DNA from: Fibrobacter succinogenes
GTDB lineage: Bacteria > Fibrobacterota > Fibrobacteria > Fibrobacterales > Fibrobacteraceae
NCBI RefSeq assembly: GCF_902779965.1
Contig: NZ_CACZDK010000007.1
Coordinates: 1-64,000 of the forward strand
Reading direction: 5' to 3'
DNA: 64,000 nucleotides
Position numbers and translations under genes: made by a program. How positions within the stretch are numbered: position 1 is the first letter of the stretch; each line of letters begins with the position of its first letter. A model generated the notes under the pieces. The model saw nothing but the letters and a program-made list of their open reading frames with translations. It did not search any database and was not told the origin of the DNA. Below, piece after piece: positions 48,762 to 57,573 of this stretch.

Positions 48762-49760
48762 ATGATGAACAAGCTTAAAATGCTTTTTATAGCGGTACTC
48801 GCTTTTACGTCATTAATTGATGCTAGTGAGCGAGTTTACTTGGCTCCGTTCAACACTATAGGCATAAACGAGGATCTCGGTATTACAGCCGAGAAACTCA
48901 TGCACGCTTACATAGACGAAAACGGTCGTTTTGTTTTAATCAATTACGCCGAAAACGATTCGGTTGAAGCCGGAAACTACGAATCCATCAACAAAGTTGC
49001 GATTCAGAAAAACTGTTCCAAGTTCATTATTGCGGAATTTACACGTCTTGGTCAGAACGTCATTTCATCATTCAAACTCTATGACGTAAACAACGAAAAA
49101 CCGGTTTGGAGCGACCGCCTCAAAGCCGCTAATCCAGACGATCTTGACCCGATTATCGAACGCGTCGCCAGAAATATCGGTACAAAGAAACAGGCTTCCG
49201 ATGATGACGATATTTACACCATCACTGAACAAGAAACAAAACCTCTTAAGAAAATTGGAATTTCCGGCTACTTCGGTATAAATGTTGTTGGAGATCTGGA
49301 GATTACGCCCAACACCAATATGCTTGCAGGAATCGGCCTGTTTACGCTCTTGGATGCCAAACGTGTCTTTTTTGGTATAGACTTCACCTTGACCAACATG
49401 GGTGAAGAACTAAACAAACCAACATTCTATGATTTATCGCTTTCTGTTTATTATCCATTCGGAATGTCCAACAATACTCCGTTTGTCGGAGGTGGCCTTT
49501 CTTATAGTTGGCATATTACATTTGATGATAACGATGAACTTCCGTACACTCCAGAGGAGTTAAGCGCAAACGGACTTACCGGATTTGTGGGCGGAGGAAT
49601 TTTGCTTAATCGCGCAAGCAGAGTCGCATTCCTCTTGCAGGCCAAATACTTCATCGACTTTTTCAACACACCTTATGTCGAAGAAATAGCTCCAAAGAAA
49701 TTCAAGAAAACGAATAAACATATCCAAGGTTTAAAATTCAGCATTGGAATCGGATTCTAA
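48762..49760 (+). CDS. Outer-membrane-barrel protein with TolB/CsgG-like N-domain (paralogue 2)
   Basis: Start at ATG 48762 or 48765; the longer TTG frame runs back into the lipoprotein gene. 332 aa. N-domain nearly line-for-line like paralogue 1 (RVYLAPFNTIGINEDLGITA, FIIAEFTRLGQNVISSFKLY, NPDDLDPIIERVARNIGT). The barrel is more divergent but shares FVGGGLSYSW and LLNRASRVAFLLQAKYFIDF. A duplication with the lipoprotein trapped between. Function unknown. Confidence 0.72.
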   Translation: MMNKLKMLFIAVLAFTSLIDASERVYLAPFNTIGINEDLGITAEKLMHAYIDENGRFVLINYAENDSVEAGNYESINKVAIQKNCSKFIIAEFTRLGQNVISSFKLYDVNNEKPVWSDRLKAANPDDLDPIIERVARNIGTKKQASDDDDIYTITEQETKPLKKIGISGYFGINVVGDLEITPNTNMLAGIGLFTLLDAKRVFFGIDFTLTNMGEELNKPTFYDLSLSVYYPFGMSNNTPFVGGGLSYSWHITFDDNDELPYTPEELSANGLTGFVGGGILLNRASRVAFLLQAKYFIDFFNTPYVEEIAPKKFKKTNKHIQGLKFSIGIGF

Positions 49761-49772
49761 TTTTTTATCTTT

Positions 49773-49808
49773 AGCCGTGAAATTTCAGCCGAGTTTCACG
49801 GCTTTTTT
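49773..49808 (+). terminator. Terminator
   Basis: AGCCGTGAAA pairs with TTTCACGGCT, followed by TTTTTT. It separates the barrel genes from argH. Confidence 0.85.
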
Positions 49809-49822
49809 AATTGAGGTTTATA

Positions 49823-51226
49823 ATGGCTAAGAAGAATGATACCCAGACGAACATGTGGACCGGTCGCTTTGCTAGTGGCATGGCACAAAGCATGGTTGAT
49901 TTAAGTTTCAGTTTGCAGTTTGATGCAGAACTCATCGAAGAAGATATCGAAGGGAGCATCGGACATGGCAAGGGTCTTGTTGAATCTGGAGTTCTTTCGA
50001 AGGCCGACTACAAGAAGATTTGCGATGGCTTAAAGAGCATCCTCGACGACTACCACGCCGGCAAAAACCTCTGGTGCGATAGCGACGAAGACATCCACAT
50101 GGCCGTGGAACGCGTGCTCACCGAACGCATCGGCGCTCTCGGCAAGAAGATCCACACGGGCCGTAGCCGCAATGACCAGGTCTGCACGGACTTTAAGCTT
50201 TACATGCGTCACCGCGCAGCCGAAATCCGCGTTCTCGAAGTGGAACTCATGGAAACGGTTCTGGACCTTGCAAAGAAGTACTTTGGCAAGATGATGCCGG
50301 GTTACACGCACTTGCAGCAGGCACAGCCGATTTACTTTAGCCATTACCTCATGAGCATGTTCTTTGCCGTGAGCCGTGACGTGAAGCGTCTCGACAACTT
50401 CCTCGAATTGCACAGCCAGCTTCCGCTCGGCAGTGGCGCCATGGCCGGTTCTGCATTCCCCTACCACCGCGCTCTCGTAGCCGAAGCTCTCGGATTCAAG
50501 GACGTGAGCCCGAACAGCATTGATGCCGTGAGCCATCGCGACATGATGCTCGAATTCGAAGCTGACCTCGCCATCATCGCAAACACGATGAGCCGCTACG
50601 CCGAAGATTTTGTGAACTGGAGCTCTTGCGAATTTGGATTCCTCACATTGCACGATGCATTCTCCAGCGGTTCTTCGATGATGCCGCAGAAGAAGAATCC
50701 GGATTCCATGGAACTTATCCGCGGAAAGTCAGGTCGCATGCTCGGCAACTTTACGGCACTTTACACGCTCGTGAAGGGCGCTCCCCTCAGCTACAGCCGC
50801 GACTTGCAAGAAGACAAGGAACCGGTCTTTGACAGCGTCCACAACGTGAAGGTGATTCTCCGCGTGATGAAGGAAGCTTTGGAAACGGCACGCTTCAACT
50901 TCGAGACAATGCACGCCAAAATGCTCCCGGCGCTCCTTGCTACAGACCTTGCCGACTTGCTCGTGGAAGCAGGCGTTCCGTTCCGCGACGCCCACCACAT
51001 CGTGGGAAGCCTCGTCGGCGATGCCGCACGAGCCGGTAAGCAGTTCACGGAACTTTCTGACGAGGCTTGGGCCGCCGCAGGCGTCCCGGACGTCGCCAAG
51101 ATGAAGAAGACGCTTACGTTCGAATACAGCATCAGCAAGCGCAACATTGAAGGCGGTACGGGCCCGAAGTCCGTGAAGCAACAGTTCACGAAGGCCGCCG
51201 CCATTCTCAAGAAGATCAAGAAATAA
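49823..51226 (+). CDS. argH: Argininosuccinate lyase
   Basis: Cleaves argininosuccinate to arginine and fumarate, last step of arginine synthesis. I chose ATG 49823 (MAKKNDTQTNMWTGRFASGM) because GAGG lies upstream. 467 aa, normal size: IHTGRSRNDQVCTDFKLYMR, PGYTHLQQAQPI, PLGSGAMAGSAFP and the signature SGSSMMPQKKNPDSMELIRG. Single gene; the window also holds carAB, whose product feeds the same pathway. Confidence 0.97.
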   Translation: MAKKNDTQTNMWTGRFASGMAQSMVDLSFSLQFDAELIEEDIEGSIGHGKGLVESGVLSKADYKKICDGLKSILDDYHAGKNLWCDSDEDIHMAVERVLTERIGALGKKIHTGRSRNDQVCTDFKLYMRHRAAEIRVLEVELMETVLDLAKKYFGKMMPGYTHLQQAQPIYFSHYLMSMFFAVSRDVKRLDNFLELHSQLPLGSGAMAGSAFPYHRALVAEALGFKDVSPNSIDAVSHRDMMLEFEADLAIIANTMSRYAEDFVNWSSCEFGFLTLHDAFSSGSSMMPQKKNPDSMELIRGKSGRMLGNFTALYTLVKGAPLSYSRDLQEDKEPVFDSVHNVKVILRVMKEALETARFNFETMHAKMLPALLATDLADLLVEAGVPFRDAHHIVGSLVGDAARAGKQFTELSDEAWAAAGVPDVAKMKKTLTFEYSISKRNIEGGTGPKSVKQQFTKAAAILKKIKK

Positions 51227-51316
51227 TGGATGCCCGCCTGCGCGGGCATGACGATGCGAGAAAAAGGTGACCCCGGCGCTTCGACAGGCTCAGCGACCTT
51301 AGCCGGGGTGACAGTG
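51227..51316. repeat. Intergenic palindromic repeats
   Basis: TGCCCGCCTGCGCGGGCATGAC and ACCCCGGC ... CTTCGACAGGCTCAG ... GCCGGGGTGAC: two members of the hairpin family whose ends are ATGAC/GTGAC. Confidence 0.65.
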
Positions 51317-51347
51317 CAAAAAAAGAGACCATGAGAGGTCTCTTTTT
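51317..51347. terminator. Bidirectional terminator
   Basis: AAAAGAGACC-N6-GGTCTCTTTTT between convergent argH and the FISUMP gene. Confidence 0.8.
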
Positions 51348-51408
51348 GTTTAATGCCAAAGCAATGATTTTCGCCTTCCCCGTCAAGCGAAGACAAGCGC
51401 GAGAATGA

Positions 51409-52650
51409 CTATATTTGCTTGTCTTTCACGCAGCGGACAGAGAATTCATTGGTAACATTGCGCTTGACTTCAGTCGGGCTGTTTTCATAGTAACTGATCC
51501 AAAATACAGTAGCATCGTTACCAACCTTCTCGTCAACCCAAAAATACGCACTCATCTTCAAGTCGAAATAATCGCCGTTCGTTTTACCGCCAGCGGCTTT
51601 CGCATCAAAGCCCCAAAAATTAAGACCTTTTGCAGTCTTGTCCGTCCAACCGGATCTAGAACGTAAATCTCTGCTCGATTGATCGATAAGCAAATTTTGG
51701 ATATCCACAGACGTGGGTAAATGCCAGCCATCCGGGCAAACTTTTTGAGCGGCTTCAAATGAATAAAGTCGACCAAATTCGTTACATTTTTCCTTTTCGT
51801 CATTATAGCAATGGCTCCCCTCCACTTCGTAATTGAGGTTGTCTGCCATCCATTCATTGCCACCAATTTTCACTGTTCTATACGTTTCATTTTTGTATTT
51901 TAAAGAACCGTAATTATGAGGAATTTTTTCGATATACGAAGAATCTAAAGAACCGGAGACTTTAATACTTCCTTCCCTAGCAATGCAACGAACCGAGAGA
52001 CCATGATCTTTGTAATAAAAACCATCCTGGAGAATATCAGCGTCATTGAGCAAACTCCAACCATAAGCAGTTCCTTCATCCTTGTTGTTTGAGCTCCAAA
52101 AATAAGTATATTTTCCCTTGCTCATAAAAGTTTCGCCATCGTTATTGCGACGCCCAGCGGCAAGCGCATTAAAACCAAAGCGATTTGTTGGAGATGCAAC
52201 ATCGTTATCCCAACTTTCAAGGGACTTCAAACTTGTTCCAGATTCTTCATTTCCGTTGTATTCATTTATATACGAAAGAAGTAGTTTCCAGTTTTGATTT
52301 GTCGGGAGTTCCCAGCCAACAGGGCATGCTTCAATAGCCGCGTTCCAGGAATACAGACGCCCCAACTTTTCACATTCCTTGTTATCATTTTCGTAGCACC
52401 AAGTATTTCCTTTGAGAGCTTCGGTGATATTGGTATCGGCATAACGTAAATTTTCAGCCATCCAATAATAGCCCGCAATATAAGCAACATTATACTCTTT
52501 GCCATCACGGGAATCAACAAGCTTACCATTTTTTATTTCGCTAACATTATATTCTGTAGATAACACTTTATCTTCACTGGAGCAACCCATAAAGCCGCTT
52601 ACAGATAAAAGAGTTCCTAGAAGAAAAAATTTTTTAGAATTAAAAATCAT
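51409..52650 (-). CDS. Lipoprotein with two FISUMP domains
   Basis: Start at ATG 52650 because AAGGA is six bases upstream; lipobox GFMGC. 413 aa with two copies of the Fibrobacter major paralogous domain (TIGR02145): about 25-220 (GYYWMAENLRYAD, CPVGWELPT, SVRCIARE) and about 245-413 (IGGNEWMADNLNYEVEG, CPDGWHLPT, SVRCVKDK). The domains are common in this genus; most such proteins sit at the surface and may bind polysaccharide, but the role is not proven. This family strongly marks the organism. Confidence 0.88.
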   Translation of the reverse strand: MIFNSKKFFLLGTLLSVSGFMGCSSEDKVLSTEYNVSEIKNGKLVDSRDGKEYNVAYIAGYYWMAENLRYADTNITEALKGNTWCYENDNKECEKLGRLYSWNAAIEACPVGWELPTNQNWKLLLSYINEYNGNEESGTSLKSLESWDNDVASPTNRFGFNALAAGRRNNDGETFMSKGKYTYFWSSNNKDEGTAYGWSLLNDADILQDGFYYKDHGLSVRCIAREGSIKVSGSLDSSYIEKIPHNYGSLKYKNETYRTVKIGGNEWMADNLNYEVEGSHCYNDEKEKCNEFGRLYSFEAAQKVCPDGWHLPTSVDIQNLLIDQSSRDLRSRSGWTDKTAKGLNFWGFDAKAAGGKTNGDYFDLKMSAYFWVDEKVGNDATVFWISYYENSPTEVKRNVTNEFSVRCVKDKQI

Positions 52651-52687
52651 AGCTAATCCTTTGTAAATAACGATGAATAAATTTATA

Positions 52688-53356
52688 TTATTTTTTTTCT
52701 TGCGGGACAAGACGGTCTACAATTCTGAACAAATCGTTGTAAATTTCGAGGAAGTCTTCGATCCAAATTGGATCGTGTTCGCCAACAATATGGAATGTTT
52801 CTTCGAGCGTATGCAGCGAATTGTAAAGGCCGACCATAGAACTTGTCGGTTGCACATAACCGCCACTGTAGACAGACGTAGCAACAACGCGAGCGCGGTA
52901 ACTGCGGCGGAGGCGCGCAATCAAGGCACTGCGGAGAGCCAAAAGTTCGTCATGCGCCACGAGGAATTCTCCTTTCTGGATCCATTCTTCGACAATGTTC
53001 AAGCGACGATTGATTGAATCGCGTTCGGTTGCTGGCACAAGCATTTTCTTTGTCGAAAGCGTCGAACGGATTCGCCCAACGATTGTGTTGAGCAAATCGG
53101 CATTCCAGAAAATCATCGGCGGGCGTGCATCCCCAGTATTGGTCACAAGGGCGGGTTCATGCGCCTTGATCCAGCGTTCCAGTTTTTCGGCAACAAGCTT
53201 CGCTTCGGGATAGCGGTCCACAGCCACATATTCCTGACCACGTGTGCAAAGTGTATCCGCATAAACCATCCGCCAATGCGAAAGTTTGCCAGTCTTGCGA
53301 ATGGCATCAATACGCTCCTTGATTTCGGACAGCTTTTCGGAAATCGCTTCTTCCAT
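52688..53356 (-). CDS. Unknown helical protein at the end of the motor operon
   Basis: 222 aa, no signal or membrane segment, mainly helical (EEAISEKLSEIKERIDAIRK; RDSINRRLNIVEEWIQKGEF). Start shares a base with the motB-like stop (TAATG), so it is coupled to it. No family recognised. Its place at the end of a MotA/MotB operon suggests a cytoplasmic partner of the channel or its tail. In some proteobacteria a DUF2894 gene stands in the comparable place. Confidence 0.7.
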   Translation of the reverse strand: MEEAISEKLSEIKERIDAIRKTGKLSHWRMVYADTLCTRGQEYVAVDRYPEAKLVAEKLERWIKAHEPALVTNTGDARPPMIFWNADLLNTIVGRIRSTLSTKKMLVPATERDSINRRLNIVEEWIQKGEFLVAHDELLALRSALIARLRRSYRARVVATSVYSGGYVQPTSSMVGLYNSLHTLEETFHIVGEHDPIWIEDFLEIYNDLFRIVDRLVPQEKK

Positions 53357-54021
53357 TAGCGAGTCACCTCAACTTTAGCGGTTTCTTTTTCGATGTTGTT
53401 CGACTGGAGCGGAGTGACACCGATTTCCACGCGACGGTTCAAGCGGCGGTGTTCTTCGCTATCGTTCGGGTACTTCGGGCGGTGTTCGCCAAAGCCAGCG
53501 GCAAAGAGTCTATCGGGCGGAAAACCCATTTTGATAAGCATCTTGACCACGTTCACGGCTCGTTCCGTTGACAGATTCCAGTTGGTATAAGTCTTGGATT
53601 TCACCGGCGTATCGTCCGTAAATCCGCTCACCATGATGACATCCGTAGAATCAAGAGCATCCAAAAGGCCCTTGCTAATCCCGCGAATCACGCCTTCGCC
53701 TTCCTTGGTGAGGTTGGCTCCGTTAATCGGGAAAAGGAAACTGGCCTGGATCTGGATTTTACCGTCTTCGAGCGCGATAAGGCCTGCTTCGATGGAAGTC
53801 TGCAAACTCTTGGACAAAAGCGCATTGCGTTCAGCCGCAATTTTGCGCATTTCTTCTTGGCACGAGAGAACTTCTTCTTCGGTACGCGTCAAGTCTTCCG
53901 CTTTTTGTTCCTTGAGGGTCGCCATCGCCACAAACGCAAGGATAAAGAGCGAAACGAGGGCCACGCCCAAGTCCGTGTACGCCATCCATGGATTGCTATT
54001 TTCGTCTCTATTGCGACGCAT
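53356..54021 (-). CDS. MotB/OmpA-type stator subunit
   Basis: 221 aa. The single N-terminal helix begins WMAYTDLGVALVSLFILAF; Asp17 lies where MotB, TolR and ZorB have the proton-carrying Asp. A helical linker (residues about 40-80) leads to an OmpA-like peptidoglycan-binding domain (VIMVSGFTDDTPVKSKTYTNWNLSTERAVNVVKML, GFGEHRPKYPNDSEEHRRLNRRVEI). It would anchor a proton-driven stator to the wall. 2 nt after the MotA/TolQ-like gene. Confidence 0.87.
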   Translation of the reverse strand: MRRNRDENSNPWMAYTDLGVALVSLFILAFVAMATLKEQKAEDLTRTEEEVLSCQEEMRKIAAERNALLSKSLQTSIEAGLIALEDGKIQIQASFLFPINGANLTKEGEGVIRGISKGLLDALDSTDVIMVSGFTDDTPVKSKTYTNWNLSTERAVNVVKMLIKMGFPPDRLFAAGFGEHRPKYPNDSEEHRRLNRRVEIGVTPLQSNNIEKETAKVEVTR

Positions 54022-54023
54022 GA

Positions 54024-55922
54024 TTAACCTTCAGCTTTAGGTTGAGCGGGAATTGCAGAACGCTGTGTCTGTTCGAGCACTTCGAGCAAGATTTCCTGAG
54101 TCTTGACCGCATTTTCCATGAGCACTTCGCTTGCGCGTTCGTGGAAGGCTTCGAGAGACTGGTTGAGGTGTTCGACAAAGTTGTCTTCTTCTTCGTGTTC
54201 AGCGGTATCGCCGGAGAGTTTTTCGAGAATCGTTTCGAGGCCGCTACGCAACATTTCGAGGTTGGCGCTGAGTTCGGACTGGTTCACGCGCATAAGTTCT
54301 GCGGTTTCCACGATGTTTCCGCCAAGAGCATCCGTAGCTTCTTTTTCCTTGACAACGCGATTGTCGATGCTTTCGGTAAGCGCCTTTTGAGCATCCAAGA
54401 GTACAGCAGATGTCTCGGAAAGCTTCTGGAATGCACCGAGAATATCGGAGGAAAGTGCACCGAGCTTTTCGGAAACGGACTGAGAAAGTTCCGCAGATCC
54501 GGCCTGAGCCTTTTCGGCAACTTGCAAGGCAACGTTCTTGAGCGTTTCCAAGCCTTCGCGCTGGGAATCCACGTTTGCAGTGGTTTCAGATTCGAGACGT
54601 TGCATAAAGTTTGTCCACTGTTCGCTGGACTGCTTAACTTGTTCTGCAACGGAATCACCAATGCTCTTAGAAGCTTCATCCATTGCATCTTTAGTAAGGT
54701 ATGCCACGTCCATGGTGCCTTTCGCCACATCTTTAAGTCCATCCTTAACATCAGCGGCAACGCCATCAAGGCCTGCTTTAACTTCAGAGGCGACCTTCGA
54801 AAGTGCGGTTTCCACATTGCCAGAAACGCCTTCGAGCGAAGATTTAACGCCAGAAGAAATTCCATCGAGGCCTGCGTTCAATGCTGCAGAAATACCATTG
54901 AGCTTTTCGTCGAGCTTTGCGGGAATCGCCTCGACCGACTTGGAGAGGGCTCCAATATTTTCATTAATCGGGTTAAACGCATTCGTAACCGATGCACCCA
55001 CAAGTTCACCAAACTTCTGGGAAGATTCGTTCATGTTGGCAACAGCACCCGCGAGAGAATCGTTGACCGTCTTAATCGATGAAGTCATTTCTGTAGAAAC
55101 TTTCTGAACCGATTCCACCACATCTTGGTTGAGTTTCGAAGTCATGGAGGAGAGTTCCTCGCCCACCATAGAAACAACGCCTGCCAAACCTTCCTTGACC
55201 GAAGAGGCTATCACAGACAAATTCTTTTCAACAGAATCAAAGAGACGTTCAAGTTCATTCTTATCTTTTTCGATAGCGCCCTTTTCGCTTACGGAGTCTT
55301 GCATGTCGAGCGTAAAGGCATCGAGGTGAGCCATGAATTCATCGCGCTTGGAGCTGAGCACCGTGCGGCTCGCGCCCAAAATCAAGGCCGCGAACAAACC
55401 GCAAAGGCTTGTACCGAAAATGCCCTTCATGTTCTGGAAAAGCACCTGGATGGTATCGAGCGTTCCCTGCGTGGTAGAATTGTCGATAGCGCCGCCGGCC
55501 GTTGCCACGGACTGCATAAGACCGAAGAACGTACCCATAAGGCCAAGGAGAATCACCGTAGAACCCACGCTGCGGTTCAAGGGAATCGAAGAACCGGCCG
55601 AAAGCACTTCAAAAGCAATCGGCGAATCAAGGCGAATGTCCTTTTTCAAAAGTCGCTTAGCCATTTCAATGCGCTTGCCCACGACACCCTCATCCAATTC
55701 AGGATAAACGTGTTCGTTTTCGCAGGCGTCAATGATATCGTTCTCGGCCATAATCTGCTTCATCTTGCGGATTGCAGAAAGCTGTTCGACCAAATAAACG
55801 GCCATTATGGCGATCATGATTATCCAACCGAATGCAGGTGCGCCAAAGTAAAGAGCACCAGCGATAAGGGTTGCAAAACCCACCACCGTTAAAACAAGAA
55901 TCGTATTGAATGCATTTTTCAT
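54024..55922 (-). CDS. MotA/TolQ/ExbB-type proton channel with very long helical tail
   Basis: 632 aa. Helices at about 6-25 and 28-48 precede a cytoplasmic loop, then VILLGLMGTFFGLMQSVATAGG and GIFGTSLCGLFAALILGASR, the paired channel helices of the family. From about 215 to 610 there is one long region of regular helical repeats (units such as GLDGISSGVKSSLEGVSGNV, DGVAADVKDGLKDVAKGTM), resembling apolipoprotein- or methyl-accepting-like coiled coils. Known TolQ/ExbB are about 230 aa; ZorA of the Zorya defence system has a comparable long tail. No ZorC-E genes are present. Confidence 0.85.
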   Translation of the reverse strand: MKNAFNTILVLTVVGFATLIAGALYFGAPAFGWIIMIAIMAVYLVEQLSAIRKMKQIMAENDIIDACENEHVYPELDEGVVGKRIEMAKRLLKKDIRLDSPIAFEVLSAGSSIPLNRSVGSTVILLGLMGTFFGLMQSVATAGGAIDNSTTQGTLDTIQVLFQNMKGIFGTSLCGLFAALILGASRTVLSSKRDEFMAHLDAFTLDMQDSVSEKGAIEKDKNELERLFDSVEKNLSVIASSVKEGLAGVVSMVGEELSSMTSKLNQDVVESVQKVSTEMTSSIKTVNDSLAGAVANMNESSQKFGELVGASVTNAFNPINENIGALSKSVEAIPAKLDEKLNGISAALNAGLDGISSGVKSSLEGVSGNVETALSKVASEVKAGLDGVAADVKDGLKDVAKGTMDVAYLTKDAMDEASKSIGDSVAEQVKQSSEQWTNFMQRLESETTANVDSQREGLETLKNVALQVAEKAQAGSAELSQSVSEKLGALSSDILGAFQKLSETSAVLLDAQKALTESIDNRVVKEKEATDALGGNIVETAELMRVNQSELSANLEMLRSGLETILEKLSGDTAEHEEEDNFVEHLNQSLEAFHERASEVLMENAVKTQEILLEVLEQTQRSAIPAQPKAEG

Positions 55923-55929
55923 TTTTTAC

Positions 55930-56847
55930 CTACACATTCTGCGCCTGATAAGGAGCGACTGTTTCAAACAAGTTTAACTGACCGCGAGAGAACCCGCGAA
56001 GGAAAAGGGACCATTTACTCTGGTACCATTCGATAATTTGCGTTGTAAGGCCTTGCGCGTAATCACAAAAGTCATCCGTAAACGCCAAGAAGCAATTTTC
56101 GTATGCGTAATGCGGATTCCAGAAACGCCCGACATTCCTTGCACAAGACATCGCGGACGAGTAATAGCGCACCGGACCTTTCGAAGAGAACGCTGCCGCA
56201 AAACGTTTTTTCGCAAGCGAATTGAGCGAAGTACGGAGCGAGACGACCATTGCGTTTTCTTTTTCGCGCAAGGAAGCTTCCAAGCACGGCAAAAGTTTAG
56301 ACACCGGATCTACCGCACTTTCAGAAAGCCAATACTTGCAGAGTTTTTCTTGCAACTGCATCACGCGGCCGTGCATACGCACAAACAACGGCTCAGCATC
56401 ACTCACCAACAAATGAATCGTCGCTGAATAAAAGTTGTTGATGTCCTGCTTATTGTTCTTGACGGTAAGCGCCCAGCCCTTCTCTTCGTCATGGACCAAA
56501 AAATCACCACCTTCAAGCAACAGGCGAAGCACCTCGTCGGTCGAGAATCGCTGGATCCACTTGGCGCGGAATTCGCTGTAAAGTTTTTCGCAATCCTTGA
56601 AAATTTGCGGAAATCCGGATTCGCAAAGTTTCCATGCGGATTCGCTGAACGAAATCAATTCGGAACTACCAACATTGGCGCTCGGATTGTTTAGCATGGC
56701 ATCGAGATGTTCAAAGAGCGCGATGGACCAGGTGACCATCATGGATTGAGAAAGTGTCGCAACAATAGCCGAGCGATTCGGACGAACGGCCAAGCGAACG
56801 CTTGCCCCTGTCATCTTACGTATGGCTCTACGAAAAGCTTCTTCCAC
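55930..56847 (-). CDS. Unknown helical protein of the motor operon
   Basis: 305 aa, no signal peptide, rich in helices and aromatic residues (IVATLSQSMMVTWSIALFEHLDAM; FWNPHYAYENCFLAFTDDFCDYA). No family recognised. It sits 7 nt before the MotA/TolQ-like gene, so it is likely made in ratio with it and may be a cytoplasmic partner. In some proteobacteria a DUF3348 gene precedes a DUF802 (MotA-like, coiled) gene; whether this is a distant relative needs profile comparison. Confidence 0.68.
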   Translation of the reverse strand: MEEAFRRAIRKMTGASVRLAVRPNRSAIVATLSQSMMVTWSIALFEHLDAMLNNPSANVGSSELISFSESAWKLCESGFPQIFKDCEKLYSEFRAKWIQRFSTDEVLRLLLEGGDFLVHDEEKGWALTVKNNKQDINNFYSATIHLLVSDAEPLFVRMHGRVMQLQEKLCKYWLSESAVDPVSKLLPCLEASLREKENAMVVSLRTSLNSLAKKRFAAAFSSKGPVRYYSSAMSCARNVGRFWNPHYAYENCFLAFTDDFCDYAQGLTTQIIEWYQSKWSLFLRGFSRGQLNLFETVAPYQAQNV

Positions 56848-56856
56848 GACTACCCC

Positions 56857-57573
56857 TTAAAAACGCGACTCGATATTGTGCCACACATTGCGGCGGACTC
56901 GCTTTTTGGAAAGCTTGAGGTCGGCAGCCTCGCTGCGGATATCGGATTCTTGGTTGTTGCGGATCAAGTCCGTATCGCCATCGAGCTTGCCACCCGATTC
57001 GAGATAAAGTCCATAGACGTTTTCGGAAACGCTAGTGCCATTCGAAACAATGTGGCCAGCCCTCACGGAAATCGCATAGCGGTTGTGCGCAAAAGTGCAA
57101 TGCGACAAAGTGACATCCGGACTTTCATCGACCCAAAGACCGTAGTAGTTATTGAAGAAGCTCACATTTTCAAGCGTACCGCTGGAACGGAAAATCGTAT
57201 TGCGGAACGCATTTTCCACAGTCAGGTTCTTGATTTCAAAAGGACGAGCGCTCGACATAATGTGGAAACCATTCCAGTTTGCCACAGAATCCGCACCGCT
57301 AAAAACAACAGGCTTGTCGTTCGTGCCAGCAATTTTAATGGCCCCTTGGATCATGAGTTTGGCAAACTCGCCCATGAGAACAGTCACACCCGGTTCAATG
57401 ATCAAAGAATCTTTTTCGCCGACAACCACACCCTGTTCGAGCACATAAGGGCTATCCTTTTCTTTCAAAAGGACCTTGCCGTTTTCGGCAACTGGGAACG
57501 GCATACCTGAAGCAAACAAAGCACTAGCGGCAAGAACAGTCAAAATAGAGGAACGCATAAAGCTACGGATCAT
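56857..57573 (-). CDS. Secreted right-handed beta-helix protein (motor operon)
   Basis: 238 aa, signal peptide (about 1-22, ends FASG). Short repeated strands with Asn turns (VTVLMGEFAKLMIQGAIKI, FEIKNLTVENAFRNTIFRSSG, LENVSFFNNYYGLWVDES) form a pectate-lyase-like helix. No catalytic set seen. Its ATG overlaps the lipoprotein stop (ATGA). It may bind wall or envelope glycans for the motor. Confidence 0.8.
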   Translation of the reverse strand: MIRSFMRSSILTVLAASALFASGMPFPVAENGKVLLKEKDSPYVLEQGVVVGEKDSLIIEPGVTVLMGEFAKLMIQGAIKIAGTNDKPVVFSGADSVANWNGFHIMSSARPFEIKNLTVENAFRNTIFRSSGTLENVSFFNNYYGLWVDESPDVTLSHCTFAHNRYAISVRAGHIVSNGTSVSENVYGLYLESGGKLDGDTDLIRNNQESDIRSEAADLKLSKKRVRRNVWHNIESRF

